This document shows positions 22,569-36,105 of a DNA stretch of 64,000 nucleotides, piece after piece. Source of the stretch: Brassica napus (taxonomy: Eukaryota; Streptophyta; Magnoliopsida; Brassicales; Brassicaceae); contig NC_063436.1 of the NCBI RefSeq assembly GCF_020379485.1, forward strand, positions 12,913,389 through 12,977,388. The letters are read 5' to 3'. The position numbers and the translations under genes were made by a program. A model generated the notes under the pieces. It saw only the letters and a program-made list of their open reading frames with translations. It was not told the origin of the DNA and searched no databases. Position 1 is the stretch's first letter. The number at the start of each line of letters is the position of its first letter.

Positions 22569-24920
22569 TCAGCAAGTCCACGAAGCAGATCTCTTGAGAA
22601 CAGGTTTCATCTGTTTGTCTTCTTCAAGAGAGATCATCCCAATATGTGAAGGATCTTCAAGCATCATCTTAGCAACCAAGTAACCTGCGATTGACCAAGT
22701 CTGGTATTTCCTTGCTTGTTTCCCAACGTACCTTCCTAGCTTACCGTCGTAGTACTCTGGCCAGCAGTCTCTGTGAAGCCGTGACTCAATCAGGTCGATG
22801 GCTCGCCTCGCTATTTGAGGCCGACCGGTCTTGATGCACGCAGCTGTCAGCATCCACAGCAAAACTGCACAAAAGAAAAACAAAGCCTAGTTATAAGCTT
22901 ATAGATATTCATATGTCGTTTTAATTTAGACCAAATAATACTAACCTGGCCAAGATCCGCCATTGTGGTAGCTCCATCGAGTGTTCTTAGGATCACAGCC
23001 GGTAACGATCCGCCACTCATTGCTCTCGATGCAAGGGTAACATATCTTGAGCGGCATCTCACCAACCAGCTCCTCCCAACGTTGCTCGAGGAGGTCCATA
23101 ATGGCCATCGACTGATCAGGAGTCGCCAGAGAAGAGAGGATGGCGACACAATTGCCTAATGAAAACCACCTGAAGTCCATGCGGGCCGGGCTTACATTCC
23201 CGACAAAGTACCCTCCTCGGAGAGGCATGAAGTCGAAAACCCAGTCCGGTATCGAGTCCGGCATCACGTTAAACTTGTTCACCGCCGTGTGTGAGTACTC
23301 CTCCGTCTTGTACCTTCACAAAAGTTTAATCATTTTAGAGTCACATCAAACCATAATATTATACGAATGAATATCCATTTTACCTGTAGATATCATTGAG
23401 TTGCTGAAAGTCGAGCCAGAAGTAATTACGCATGTGGAAGCTCAATGCATGAAGTCTCTTCACAATCTTCTCTATGAACTCTCTACCTTCCTCGTCATGT
23501 TTCAGCATCGACAAGGCACTTCTCAGCGCCATGAAAAACAGAGCTTGTATCTCAATGGGGTATCCATAAACACCCTACAAATCAAGAATTGGTAAGAATC
23601 ATCAAAGATTTATGATTATAGATTCACACAAGAATGTTCTTACCATTCTCCTATCAACCATGGAACAACCGTCAGCACAAAGCAGCGTGGGGAAAGTATC
23701 GAACCCTTCAGACAAGCAGAGTGAGAGTATAAGCCTTATTCCCCTCTGACACTCTGGTGTTTCAGACAGAGTCAAATCTCCAGTGGATTTTGTGTAGGCA
23801 CGGAGAAGTATGATCCACCAAAACCCTGAATCAACCGGTGCCACTCTTCCTATAGCGCTTTCTCCAAAATCTGCAACGATTGTATCGGTTTTACGGACAG
23901 GATCATGAAGCACCTTGAAGCTCGCCGGCATAACTCCTTCCCCAAGCTTGAACCGGTCGACCCGTTTCTCCCAACCTTGAAGCTGAAGTGTCTTGAGCAA
24001 GAAGTTTTTCACTATATCTGGCTCTCCGTTCATCAGAAACGCCAGTGCACTCGGCACAAAGTCTCGTACAAACACCTACACACACGAAAATTACAAAAGT
24101 TTTGAGATATTCTATGCTCTAGACTCGAGGATCTTAACCAAAATAAAATTAATGTGACCTTCATTTTTATCAAAAACTATGAAAAATTAATAATGCAAAG
24201 ATTAATTAAGAGGAACTTTAATTTTACCGCAAGTTTGATACCATTTTTCAAATTTCACTTTAAAAGATAACTATTTTCATAAACACCTTAAATTTGTGAT
24301 AAAAAGATTAAATTAACTACCTAAATACTAAACCCTAAACAATAATCACTAAACCTAAACCCAAATGTAAGAATATTATTGATAAAGTGTATTTTTGAAA
24401 AGTGATAGTGGTATTTTAAACAATTTATTTCTTAACAATACATTAATTATTTAAAAGTAAGGATGTCGACTTGAGCTCATTTGGTAGAACTATTTCACAA
24501 GTTGACGTCTCATATCTTTGAAAATATAATGGGTTTATATGTGTTGGTTATTACCTGGTCGTAGTTCAAGACCTCCTCAGAGGCATGGTCATAAGCTGCA
24601 ATGGTACCAACGGGCTGACCACGGAAGAAAACCATCGACCTTCTCAGAGCTTCCCAGGCCTCTGCAACCATTGGATGAGGCTCGAACGAGTTCCTAACAT
24701 AAGAGAGAGGTGTGTCAACAAACGACCTGCTTCCAGGGGAATGAGCCATGTCTAGATCATGTCTTGAGTAGCCAGTCGATAATTCGCTCATCGACCTCTC
24801 ATCGAACGATCTCTTCCTTTCGATCTTGAGCCTCGGCTTGTCCAAAGCTCGAGTCAGATCGAAATCATCCATCTCGGATAAAGAACACTGTGATTCCAAT
24901 GGTTCTTTAGGACATTCCAT
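22569..24920 (-). CDS. CINV2: Alkaline/neutral invertase, GH100, CINV2-like
   Basis: Cytosolic enzyme that hydrolyses sucrose to glucose and fructose. Five exons on the minus strand: 24920-24555, 24075-23644, 23574-23384, 23313-22946 and 22864-22569, all GT-AG and in phase, giving 550 residues (Arabidopsis CINV2 is about 558). The N terminus [20 protein letters not shown] is a short cytosolic type without a transit peptide. GH100 signatures follow in order: [67 protein letters not shown] and NGGSWP. The C terminus ends KRSASWTC. The match to AT4G09510 and the gene order support the assignment. CINV1 is the main alternative. The region 24921-25500 holds the leader and promoter. Confidence 0.93.
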
Positions 24921-25907
24921 TTCTTTGGTTTTAACGGACAGGACAAGATCTACGATGTTTCAGAGATAAGAATCAGTTACTTGAAGATAAAACATGAAAC
25001 AGAGATTTGCTTAGTTTAGTAACATTAATTGACTTTGAATCTAGCTGTCTTTTTTCTTTTGTTCAGAATAATACTTTATCCAAACAATTAAAGGAATATA
25101 TCAATGATAAAATAAAAAAGAATTATCTAACGGAATAATAATCCAAAATAGTGAATATCAATACATTTAATTCATATTTAATTTAATTAGGAAAATTATG
25201 TTAATAAATGAAACAGATCAAGATCCATAAGAATGTTATTAGAGTCAACTACAAAGAACAGATCTCGAGAAGAGAAATCAGATCTACAATTTCAAGACAA
25301 GATTGGTAGGTAAAGACGCAGATACATACATGTTTTAACATAGAGTGAGTGAGATATAAGGAAATCAAACCTAAGGACACGAGGGTAGTTTGTAGCGGCG
25401 GTAGTTAAAACGATCGCCGGCGATGTCGCCGGAGAATGGGAGAGAAGGGGACAAGTGAGTGGAAAAAGGGGAAAAAAGAGTCATGAAGAGTGAAGCTGTT
25501 ATTTTATAGAGGGAGAAGACAAAACGGGACTTGTCAAGACAGAGACCGAAACACTAACACGGGTCTGGTAAGAAAAATGTCGACGTTAAGAGACAGGGTT
25601 TACCGGTTATGACCGGTTGCTTTATGGTCTACGTGGATTAAACGGCGACGTACAGAGGAGTACTTCTGAATCTCATTGTCTGATTTGGCAAATTGGACTT
25701 TTCACTTGGGATACACGATTTATCGGTTTCCCGTCCCCTTTTTCTCAATTTTTTAAAATAATTTTTAATCACATAAAGCAAACCCCAATGTATGGACTGG
25801 TAGGTGGACAATATTTATTTAATTTTTCTTAAGCTTGTTATTTGGTTAGGTGGACAATATAATAATTTTAAAAAAGAATTCCATATTCGTTTAATTTTAT
25901 CTTAACA
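24921..25907 (-). promoter_or_regulatory. Promoter and 5' leader of the invertase gene
   Basis: The stretch 25360-25510 is GC-richer and, on the minus strand, looks like a leader exon with a TATA-like TATAAAATAAC upstream near 25500-25508. A leader intron between about 25370 and 24950 is likely. No other gene is visible. Confidence 0.45.
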
Positions 25908-25922
25908 GAGTGACGGTCTCAC

Positions 25923-27379
25923 TTTTTTTTTTAAACACTAGGATATTATATTGAAATTCAGAGGTAGAATACAAAGCCGACGTAATAAACCCTGAAGACT
26001 AAAACCGGCGGATAACAAATCTATCCCCAGAAACGAAAACCCACATGGGAATCAAGAAGCTAAGATTAAACCAAAAATACACTTACTATTGGGCAATTGT
26101 CAATAATAACACATTTTGAAGTTTATGTCTCAAAAATAGCACTAGAAGGAGAAACTCACAAAAATGACATTCATTAAAGTGTAAAATATCCCTAATGCCC
26201 TTGGTTTAAAATTAAATAAACAAACAAAAATAAATAAATAAAAAAAAAAATAAAAAAAAAAATAAAAAAAAGATATTTTTTATAGTTTCAGATTATATGT
26301 TTTTATAATTTTTTTTTAAATTTTTTTTTTAAATTTTTTTTATTGTTTTTTCAAATTTTCTTTTTATAGTTTAAAAATAATTTTTGAAACTGTTTTAAAA
26401 ATTTTTATTTTTTATTTTAGTATTTATTTTTTATAAAATTTTAAACTCTAATTCCAAAACTCCACCCCCTTAACTCTAAACCTAAGGTTTGGATTAATTA
26501 GGTATAAGTGTATATTTACCTCTTTAATAAAACCTATTTTTATGACTTTGAGCCTTGAGTGCTACTTTGGGAACAAAAACTTGGTTTGATGCTATCCTAG
26601 TCTTTTTCTCCTTACTATTTGCCATGCCAAAAACTAAAGTAACACAGAACCGAACTGATTGAAACCAACAAAAAGACTTAGATCAATTCTACATGCAAAC
26701 TTGGACAAGATCCTTAATACACGTAAGTCGAGGAAGCCACGTCACAGCTAGACCACAATTACTGAAACCTCCTAGCCCAACCATTGAAAAGAACCAAGCT
26801 TCAAGAACCAGCAAGACAGAACAAGTTGAGTTCCATAACAATAAACCAGTTGCTGCGACGTCGGATAGATGATTTGAGAACGCCATTAAAGAAGCTTTAT
26901 GCAAGGACCAGATCTCGATCAGATCCGTATGGAGAAGACAAGGAGCGAATACAACCTTAACCGGATTCCGCCACACTCAACATGCAAGAGAGGAAAAAGA
27001 TCGAACCGGAAAAGACTCAAGGAGAACTCGAAGAAATGCAAAATCAATCGATAAGCCCACAGTTTCAAATCACAACCCAGAACCACCAGCCCAATTAAAA
27101 GGCATGCAAATCAGTAACAAAATAAAACCATAACAGATTATCAAAAGCCCTCTTTCCCTCCGGTAAAACGAGAATATAGATCAAGATCTAAACTCGTTGA
27201 GAGAAAAAATGGATTAAAACTGAAGATCTAAACCAATTAAACCCCAAAAAGAGATGATCCATGGCAACTAAACCCGACTCCGACTCTAAGAGAGAAACCG
27301 GAGTCGGAGAACAAGCTTCAAAAATGGAGGTTTGATGAGAGAAGGGAGAAGATTTCACAATGACTATCATACATCACTC
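25923..27379 (-). mobile_element. 5'-truncated retroposon with 15-bp target-site duplication, split by a MITE
   Basis: GAGTGACGGTCTCAC occurs at 25908-25922 and again at 27380-27394. The left copy is followed directly by a T-run, i.e. a poly(A) tail of a minus-strand insertion, preceded (minus strand) by AATATAATATCCTAGTG. That is a LINE-type 3' end. The interior has no reverse-transcriptase frame, so it is a 3'-end fragment or a non-autonomous retroposon of about 940 bp once the nested 520-bp MITE is removed. Confidence 0.85.
26091..26610. mobile_element. 520-bp Mutator-type MITE nested in the retroposon
   Basis: It is flanked by the perfect 9-bp direct repeat CTTACTATT at 26082-26090 and 26611-26619. 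The ends form a loose ~50-bp inverted repeat: AAGTTTATGTCTCAAAAATAGC near the left end aligns with the reverse complement near the right end (AAGTTTTTGTTCCCAAAGTAGC). The interior is A/T runs without coding capacity. Confidence 0.8.
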
Positions 27380-27394
27380 GAGTGACGGTCTCAC

Positions 27395-28679
27395 AAATTG
27401 TTATTTTTTTTGGTTTTTTTTCATAAAAATAGTTAAACATAAATATTCTTTCCATTCCCGAAAGGCATCAGGGACTACGGGTTATTCTGGTACACTGGAG
27501 AAACGCGAACCCTAGGTTACGAGTGATTAAAGCTAGGCAAATACACGAGCCATCATCTCATATACCCTTATATAGAAAAAAGAAATCCATTATATCCTTA
27601 AGTAATCTGAATGCCCTTCACCTTTTAATGAAAACATGGAAACCCGATTTTTACCCTTGTTGACTTTCCAAATTAATATTTTTTTTTAAATGAAATTTTA
27701 AAAAATTTGAAAATGCAAATTTTTTAAAAAATTGTATCAAGTTCTAGTCTGGTAGTTGTACCACGTTCTACTAATTCTACTGTAGTAGTTGTATCGAGTT
27801 CTACTATTTATACTGAGGTAGTTGTACTGAAAAGATGATTTTTCTAAGCATCGACCTATGAGATTTGGATAACTTGAATCAGCATTTGGTCAAGCGTCAT
27901 GACTAACGAAAACTAAGTTGCAAATTTTGGTGAAATTTGTTAGAACTTGGTGGACTAATGCATATATCTTACAATAAACAACAAAAGATAAATGTATTGA
28001 TTTTTTTGGTGTAATAAATGTATTGATTTGCTATATCTAACAAACCAATACATTTAACTATTGCTGCTATAATTATAAGATTATATTCTGAGTCCTAGAC
28101 CATATATAAAACCATAAATATATTATATCGTGTTTGTTGCATGTTATCTGCAATTATTCTTATAACTTTTCTTAAAGAAGCCTATGCTTTCCTATTTTGC
28201 CTAGTTGTTTTAATTTCAGCCACCAACATTTGTAGCTAATCTTTTTGATGTCCGTTTGCAGTTAATTCACACTCCATTAATTGCACCCTATATGATTAGA
28301 GTTAACAAATGTTTGTATGTTTGGATGCTTCTTTTTTGACTTGCTTATCATTCTTTATGAGACTTGGGCCGGATTTCTGTAGATGTAAAGTCTTTTGGTA
28401 CTTTCCATGTGTAACAAATGTTTGTATGTTTGGATGCTTCCTTTTTGACTTGCTTATCATTGTTTATGAGACTACGGGGTGATTTTTGAGACCTGCTTAT
28501 GATCTATGAAGGATTTAGATGAAAAAGAGTTTGATGTACTTTTCTAAAGTTGGTTGATTTTTATCTACACATTCCAATTTCAAAAAGGATGTTGAGATAT
28601 AAGCATATCTGAAAACTGATTACTTCTTATTGGGTATTTAGGTACTAGTAGTTATCTGTATATTTTGGTATCACTATTA
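27395..28679. other. Intergenic region with a 70-bp duplicated block
   Basis: No gene is supported. Two copies of an AACAAATGTTTGTATGTTTGG-initiated block of about 70 bases lie at 28304-28372 and 28410-28478. Near 27740-27830, short GTAGTTGTA/GTTCTACTA motifs repeat. Confidence 0.6.
28304..28478. repeat. Direct repeat, two ~70-bp copies
   Basis: AACAAATGTTTGTATGTTTG, then GATGCTTC and TTTTTGACTTGCTTATCATT, occurs from 28304 and from 28410 with very few differences. Confidence 0.85.
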
Positions 28680-28871
28680 GGCCATCATTATCGCTAGGAC
28701 AATTTTAAGTCCTTAAAATAAAAAAAGCAAAGGACGCAAGAGATATCAAAGAACGAAGGACGAAGGACGAACTGGGACGTTGCTTATATAACGACTTTTC
28801 CCCTCGGTCCTGGTGTTTTTGTGGGTTCCCTGCCCTTAAGGACCAGCTGGGACGTTGCGATAATGTTGCCC
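28680..28871. mobile_element. 192-bp PIF/Harbinger-type MITE
   Basis: Terminal inverted repeats GGCCATCATTATCGC and GGGCAACATTATCGC (the latter on the minus strand from 28871) match 13 of 15 positions. Each end is flanked by TTA (28677-28679 and 28872-28874), the usual Harbinger target. The interior carries repeats of AAGGACGAA and CTGGGACGTTGC. Confidence 0.75.
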
Positions 28872-29195
28872 TTAGATCTCCAATTAGGTTTAGATATTTG
28901 TATATAAGGCAGAGCCATAACCTTCAGGGTTCTTTAAATTTTCCACCTGCTAAGATTTTCTTTCTGTAAACCGTGGTAATGAAAATATTAAGAATTCATC
29001 CATTATTTGATTTTAGTTTTTGAGTTTTATGTTTCGTATACAATACGTACTTAAGTTTTACGTAGTGTTAGGTTGGAAATCAAAAGCGCGTTAAGATAAT
29101 GTTCAACATATGATAAACAAAGAACTTACACTCGCAGATTAATTAAGATCCAATAGTACAAGACTATTTAAATTATAACACATCAGATATATGTG

Positions 29196-29492
29196 TTACT
29201 TGTCATGAGAAGTCAGGAACATGACGAGACTTCGGAAAGTAGAGACATCACAGGGCAAGACAATCTTATTAGGGTGAGCCTCCGCGTAACCGAACTCCTC
29301 GGCAGCCTTTTCTAGAAGATTCTGAAACGAAGGGCTCTTCAGAAACCTTGTGGGGACCACAAATCTTTCCAACTTCGTACCAACGTAAACCACGAAATGC
29401 CCTCTCGGTGTTCTTGAGGATGATCTCCTGATCGCTCCAGCATCTTCTTCTTCTTCTCGGTGGAAATGCATGTCAGCGACCTTGTTAGGCAT
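29196..29492 (-). CDS. SAUR-family auxin-responsive protein
   Basis: Single-exon gene of 98 residues, typical of SAURs, which are short-lived proteins that promote cell expansion by inhibiting PP2C.D phosphatases and so activating plasma-membrane H+-ATPases. The conserved SAUR core PRGHFVVYVGTKLERFVVPT is followed by SPSFQNLLEKAAEEFGY and a hydrophobic C terminus. The start ATG (29492) gives MPNKVADMHFHREEEEDAG, an acidic N terminus. Position between the CINV2 and PA-RING genes suggests the orthologue of AT4G09530 (SAUR17), but SAURs are numerous and the number is from memory. Unlike many SAURs it stands alone here and not in a tandem cluster. Confidence 0.9.
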   Translation of the reverse strand: MPNKVADMHFHREEEEDAGAIRRSSSRTPRGHFVVYVGTKLERFVVPTRFLKSPSFQNLLEKAAEEFGYAEAHPNKIVLPCDVSTFRSLVMFLTSHDK

Positions 29493-32400
29493 AGTTATAT
29501 ATAGTTTATTTAATGTAGTGACCTATTTGTGTTGGCTGTGAGTCACAAGACATTAACGGATTTTGTGGGATCTTGTGTTTCCACCTCGCTTAGGAACTTG
29601 GGTGCTTCAATATATTTGGACATACTTACACACATTATTTATATAGGGTTTGGGATGCGTGCCATCTAGGATACATTCACGCAATTTTCATACATATATA
29701 GTATTATATGATATAATTGACGTGTCGCGTTATGAGTAGTTTCTTATTTTATTTCTTTTGCTAAACGTTACGAGTAGTTTGGGTTATTGTTTCTTAAACC
29801 TGGGTCAGTGTTTGATAATACTATGTGGCGGATCTACTAACCGTTGTATGTATTTTGAGTTTTGTATAGTTAATTAATTATGTGGATTACTATTTTACAT
29901 TTAGAGCTGAATCTAACGATCTCCAAGCTAAAGATTTAATTGACATATAAACATAAAGCAGCTTGTTAGTAAAAAAAAAACATAAATCAGCTTGCGGTTC
30001 AAACGGATTAGCTATAATACAAATACAAGTTCACATGGGTAAGTTCTGTAATTTGTTGTAGGGATAATGAACTTACGAATAAAACATCTATATATGTCAA
30101 TATGTGTGTTGAGTGTAAGTTATCGTAGATAGGAGACAGGGCCTAGCGATGATTGTGCATGGGAGAATAATGGACTTAGTGAGAGTCAATGACTTTAATT
30201 TTTATATGGGTCATATATGATACGATAAAGTGACTGAGGAAAATCACATGGTTCTGCTCGTAGAAGATGATTCCTGTCTCCATACGTTTACATTCACTTA
30301 ATTTATACTATCCGACAAGGTTTTACATTTCTTCACATACGCCAAAAACTGTGACTGGCTTAACGAAGTTATTGTTTTTTTTGGAAAATTATCAAAACTG
30401 AACAAAAATTTATCATGGTTGTCTTTTTGGTATAATTTTCTTTTTATCTATTCTTTTCTCTTTTACCATTTTCAATTCTAAAAGTTAATGAAATAAATAG
30501 TTTTTTGAATCAGAAAATTGTAAAAATAGAAACAATTAATAAAACACTCATACACACTAACTGTTTTTTTTAAAAAATTTTTTTGATAAATTAAATTTTA
30601 AAATTACGTTCTATTAAAAGTAGAATTCATCTTCTACGGAAAATCGGTTAGTAGAAAGTGAATTTTAGATTAAACATGTTTGTTTACTTTTTTTTAAACG
30701 AACAATCTAGTTTTACTTAAAATTCTAAATAAAGGGAATGTGAATTCTATTAAATGTATCTACTTTTCTGTCAAATGCAGCTTCTACTTTTATTACGTAT
30801 TTTACAACTTCCAGAATGTGAAATCTAGACATTATTTTGACGGCAACATGAGGTAGAATCTGCTTATGAGATTTGTCTTTGTTCTACGCAGTGTAGAAAG
30901 TGCATTCTATAAATAAGAAAACATGATTTTTTAGAAAATTTAGGAAATCTCAGTTAAAAAAATATTATAAATATATTTAAAATATTCTAACTTCCTAATG
31001 AAATGAATTATTATTGGATTCCAACTTAAAACCAATTGGTGATTAGTGGATTGACCCTAATCCTTTATATATTACTTAATGTCCCTTAAAATTCCCGATT
31101 TGGGATATATATCTCTAATACCTCTCCTCGAGATGATGGCTCTTATCGGCAAGAAATATCGGAACTTTTAGACAATTATACTCGGTCGAACGAGTCAATT
31201 ACGACCTTTATATTCGGTCGGATAATGTTATATTAATTAGGGGTTCATGAAATTTAGGATCTGAGCTTTGATACCATGTTAGATTCAGGTTTACTATGGG
31301 TTTTCAACTTCACTGCTATGATCCGTAAGATACACATCTTTCGACCCAACACATCTCGAATACACCCTAATTGTCAGTTTCCATTGGCTAGATATGTAAA
31401 CATAAGAGGATTTTGTTCAACTATTTTCACAAACGTACATTCTGAATATAAAATGCTTAAAGTTTAGATTTTAATGACCAATATAAATCTAGTAGAAATA
31501 GTTTTTTTTGTGTTCTGTTATTTAATAATAGTAAATTATAAACTTAATTTTATTGAATTACTATTGGTTTAATTTTATTAAAAATAAAAAATAGCATGAA
31601 ATGATGCATTTATGATATTATGATATTATTATATTTAATATATTTTCTTAATATGTGTCAAAAATAAAAATATTATTTATAGAACAGAAACAGTATTAAT
31701 CTTGGCTACTATAAGAGATGCAGATCTATACTGTTCATTCTCAGATTCAAATTCATACAAAATTATTGAGTAAATTATCGTATGTATATTTGTATTTTAC
31801 CAGACGTAACTATATCTGTTAATATTATATATTTTATATTATATTGCTATAAATTACTTCTTTGTTTCACTATGATGTTTGAGTAAAATATCCAATATTT
31901 TTTGTATATTTTTTATGATTAAAATTTCTAAAGACATATATAAATTAATTATAAGAAATTGAAAAGTATAAATAAATAATTTAAATAACAATCGTAGTTT
32001 TAAGATTTGGTTAGTTCAAAATTTCTTTACCTAATTCTTATAGTTAGATGATACAAATATCATAATCAATTAGTATTTGAAATTGGTAAAAATTAGCTAT
32101 TTAATATTAGAAATTAGTTGATATTTATATTGTTTGATTATATAGTGTGATAGAATAGGATTGAAACTTCTGTGCAATGGACTAAAAAAACAGATTAGAC
32201 CAGTTTGATTAAAACAAAAGTCGACCAATTAAAAATGATTTTAGAAATATAAAGTAGTCTATTTCGATTACAAAAGCATTAAAACAAACTTGACGAGTCA
32301 GGTGAGTGGATTACCCCTATTTTGACTCTCATTGTGCACAAAAAAAAATTATGTCAAAACTACAAAAGATTGTGAAAATATTAAGAAAATTATATTACTC

Positions 32401-33690
32401 AATATATAACATATGGTTTTCTTAAAGAATACAAAATAAGATTAAATTTACATCACATTATTTTATAATAATTTTTTTTTCTATATCAAAATTATTTTAG
32501 AACATAATTTGCGTTTTAGAACGGGATCCACAACTATTTTTATCATATTATTATCTATTGTTTCTTCATATTCAATATGTTAAGATAGAAATTTCCAAAT
32601 TATATAATGTTTTAATATTATGAAAATTTTGTAATTTTACTATTTATATCTGAAATCTTTTTATTATTAGTTTACGTTTAGGTATATAATAAATATTTAT
32701 TTAATTTAGAAATAACAGTTGAATCTGTGATGCATTTAGAAAACGAAATGGTCAAGTCAGATGATAACTAAAAAATATCTTTGATTCCTAAACAAAATCA
32801 CTAAGTTAACTAGACACATAAGTTTTTGTAATGTGAGTTAAAAAAATTATTTTTAAGGTTTGACACCAGATTGAGGGGACTACTATAAGATCTTATCTCA
32901 TATTCACAATCTGCCTCTGTGTCAGAAAATGATTTTGGATAATATCATGATTGCTCAAGAAATTTTTTACGATTAACATTTATAGTCTAACGAAATATTG
33001 GCCTTAGGCCCCCAAAAATTTTGGAAAAAAAAAATACACAGAAAAAAGCCTCAAAAATATTTTTTTAGGTCCCCAAATTTACCAAAAACAAAATTTAGCT
33101 GGAATTTTTTAAAAAACGCCTACAGCCCCCTAAATCTCAGATTGCAGTGGATTATCATGTACCTAGACTTTTGTTTCTTTCAAGTTTTATATATACTCTG
33201 ACTATATTGTGTATTTTTGTAATTCTTATAATATTCTCGACGCTTTATTAGCTTTAGTTATAAAGAAGTAACTTTCTATAAATATAAAAGACAACTATGT
33301 GCTAATTAACATATAAGTAACTTTCAAGTTCTACATATGTGATATGTGTTAGCCAGTCATAATTTTTTTAAATTAAATTTTGATGAAAAATTGCAAGTCT
33401 TTTTTTCATATACTAATTTCCCTTTCCAGTATGATATTTTTCTTTCTGAAACTTCTTTCCAGTTTGATATTGACAAACGTATACGCAATTTCACGTTAAC
33501 AATTAGTGACATCAACTAATTCTAAAGTTTATTTAAAAAATTAAAGCAAAAACTGTAATAAATTAGGTTGATGTTTCATATTATAAAATCAATATAATTA
33601 ATCACAATATACATAAGTTCAGATTCTGACACATATCAGAAAACTTCTTCAAAATTGATCTCAACAAAAAAAAATTATCATGCAGATCTT
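29493..33690. other. AT-rich intergenic region, no gene seen
   Basis: The first few hundred bases are the SAUR promoter region. The stretch 30590-30920 repeats GTAGAA/TTCTAC motifs on both strands. A 33000-33120 stretch (GGCCCCCAAAAATTTTGG, AGGTCCCCAAATTT) resembles the hAT-like remnant near 18180. No reading frame is convincing. Confidence 0.55.
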
Positions 33691-33692
33691 AG

Positions 33693-35002
33693 TCTAGTAG
33701 TAATATATGTATATATTATTAGGTGATTTTTTCGTGTTCATGCACAAATATAAATATTTATGAAATAATTAAATTATAAGTATTATTAAATATTCTTTTT
33801 TATTTGTTTCTAAGTATTATGTTATTTTGTAATTTATATGTATTATAAATAAATAAAAATTATATTAAGTATCATTACCATCTTAATTGTATATGTGATT
33901 TTTAAATATTATATTTCATATTAATTCAGTTATTTATTTTGGTATATTGAGTTACTTTTATTCTTTTAAATTGAGCTACGATTTTTGTTTATTTTATTCA
34001 TAAGTAAGTAATTGTTTGATAAAAATATAATTATAATAAATTATTATTTTTGAATAAAGATATCAATATTATTTTATTTTTAAATTTATTTTTTAAAATA
34101 TATCTTAAAATATTATATATATATTTCTATTAAATATATAATACCAATTAGATATAACGCATCCAAATCATATGTCTAATTAAAATAATATAATATTATA
34201 AATATAAATTATACATATAATTATAAATGATTTAAAAACAAAAGTAAAATATCAATTATTTATAATATTTATATGTAGAATCTATATAATTTATATTATA
34301 TATATACCTTTTTATTATTTATGTGTTTTTGTAAAAAATGAAATTTAAGTTAAAAAACCTATTGAAGTTTAAATAAAGAGAAAATATAAATATAATAAAC
34401 TTAGTATATTCAAATTAAAAAATTATTATTTTTAGAAGAAGATTTCTAAAATAGTTTATATTTTCATTTTTTTTTGCGAAGCAAAGCTATATATATACAT
34501 ATATAGTAAAATTTTATATATTTTCCCTTTTTATTTGTGGTTATTTGAGAAAATTTAGAAAAGATAATTAAAATTCATATATATATATAAAAAAAATTTA
34601 TGTTTATATTTTATAAATATTTAATTTTATATTTATGTGTTTATCAAAAAGGAAAATTAAACTAAAAGTTAACTAAAATCTTATTATGAAAAAAGGAATA
34701 ACAATAAAATATATTAAAGTTCATATATTCAAAGTAAAAATATTATTATCTGTTAGAAGAAGACTTAAAAAAAATTTACATTTACAATTATTTGTGAAGC
34801 TACGTTGTATATATATATATATATTAAAAGTTTATATATTTTCTTATTATAACTAAAATCTTATTATGAAAAAAAAGAAATACATTATTAATATCAATCG
34901 TATATAATATTTTTAGTTCATTAAAAATATGTAATTAACCATCTTGAAATTTAACGTGAGTGCGCCATATAGGAAAATGACTTCTCAAATAATATTATAG
35001 AG
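33693..35002 (-). mobile_element. Possible degenerate Helitron-like element
   Basis: The right boundary read on the minus strand, TCTCTATAATATTATTTGAG, resembles another class of Brassicaceae Helitron 5' end. The left boundary has an AATATATACATATATT palindrome followed by CTAG, like a 3' terminus, but the flanking base is not the expected T. The interior has two similar 100-bp blocks (34420-34510 and 34740-34830). The assignment is weak. Confidence 0.3.
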
Positions 35003-35052
35003 ATAGTATGTTATATAGTATCCTTTTATATCTCTACCCTATACATTATTTT

Positions 35053-35438
35053 GTGTACATGAACTCATAAATTTTATTATTAAAATACGATTTACCGTAC
35101 CATAGTCGGTAATATTCACTTTCCACTAAAAAAAGCAGCCGCTTAGATGGGAAACTATTGAAATATAAGAGAGAAACTACACCTACATATTTCATTAAAC
35201 AAATTTGAGACATATGTATATATAGCATATTATTTAATTACTACATATTTACTATACACCTATATATGGTTAATGTAGGCGTGAAGAGCGTTATGGACGG
35301 TATAGACCTGAGATGAAGCGAACCATACTGTTGTGGATCGTTATGGACGGTATAGACCTGAGATGAATCGAACCATACTGTTTAGATTGTATTATTTATA
35401 GTCCTCACCTTTCGTCTTTTGTACGGACTACGCAGTCT
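35053..35438. repeat. Segmental duplication, copy 1, with a 51-bp tandem repeat
   Basis: This shares GTTGGTAATATTCACTTTCC-type sequence, a GGAAACTATTG block and CGGACTACGCAGTCT with 36106-36545. Inside, GCGTTATGGACGGTATAGAC starts at 35288 and is repeated at 35339, each followed by ATGA-CGAACCATACTGTT. No gene is seen. Confidence 0.8.
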
Positions 35439-36105
35439 GTTAGACATACCGTTTAAACTGCAACGTATATAAATTAATTGATCAGATTCTGACACATATA
35501 TAAGAAAACTTCTTAAAAACTGATTTTGACAAAATACAGAAATATTTTATTGTTTAGATCTGTAAATCTATTTAAATTTATATTTTTATAAAAACGAAAG
35601 TATAAAACCAATAGTTTATGGATTAATTAAAGTGTAGATTATTAAACATACGAAGACAACTTATTGATTAAAATATAGGCTAGGTTTAAAACACGTTTGT
35701 TTTAGCTTTAAAAAGTTAGAGTAGGTTCTATTTTGGTTGCAAAATCTTTGATTTTTAGCATGTTTAGGCTAGGTTTCGGCTACAAATCACGCACTTCGGT
35801 TTAGAAAACCCGAATTCAAATCGGGTTTAACCATTTTTGAGATTTGTTACTAAACCCGAATAAAGCTGAACCAACTTTTAAAATATACGAATGACACTCG
35901 AAATCCAAGACTGGCATGATCCCAAACTGAGTTAGATTAGACATCCGGATACTTATGCCTAGTTTTTCCATTTATATAAACTAATAAATTATAAAGATAT
36001 ACTATTTATGCATATCGTAGTCTAGTATAATAAATATATATTCATGTTTTTGTAACATATATACTTATGTTTAAATTATATTTTCTCTTACCCTTAACCA
36101 TTTTT
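35439..36105. other. Spacer between the duplicated segments
   Basis: AT-rich sequence with GGGTTTAACC/TTCGGGTTT-like words near 35780-35860. No gene or element end is recognised. Confidence 0.5.

Noticed and set aside
24160..24480. Possible MITE in the first invertase intron
   Set aside because: Some inverted similarity (CAAATTTCACTTT and AAAAGTGA) but no clear ends or target-site duplication.
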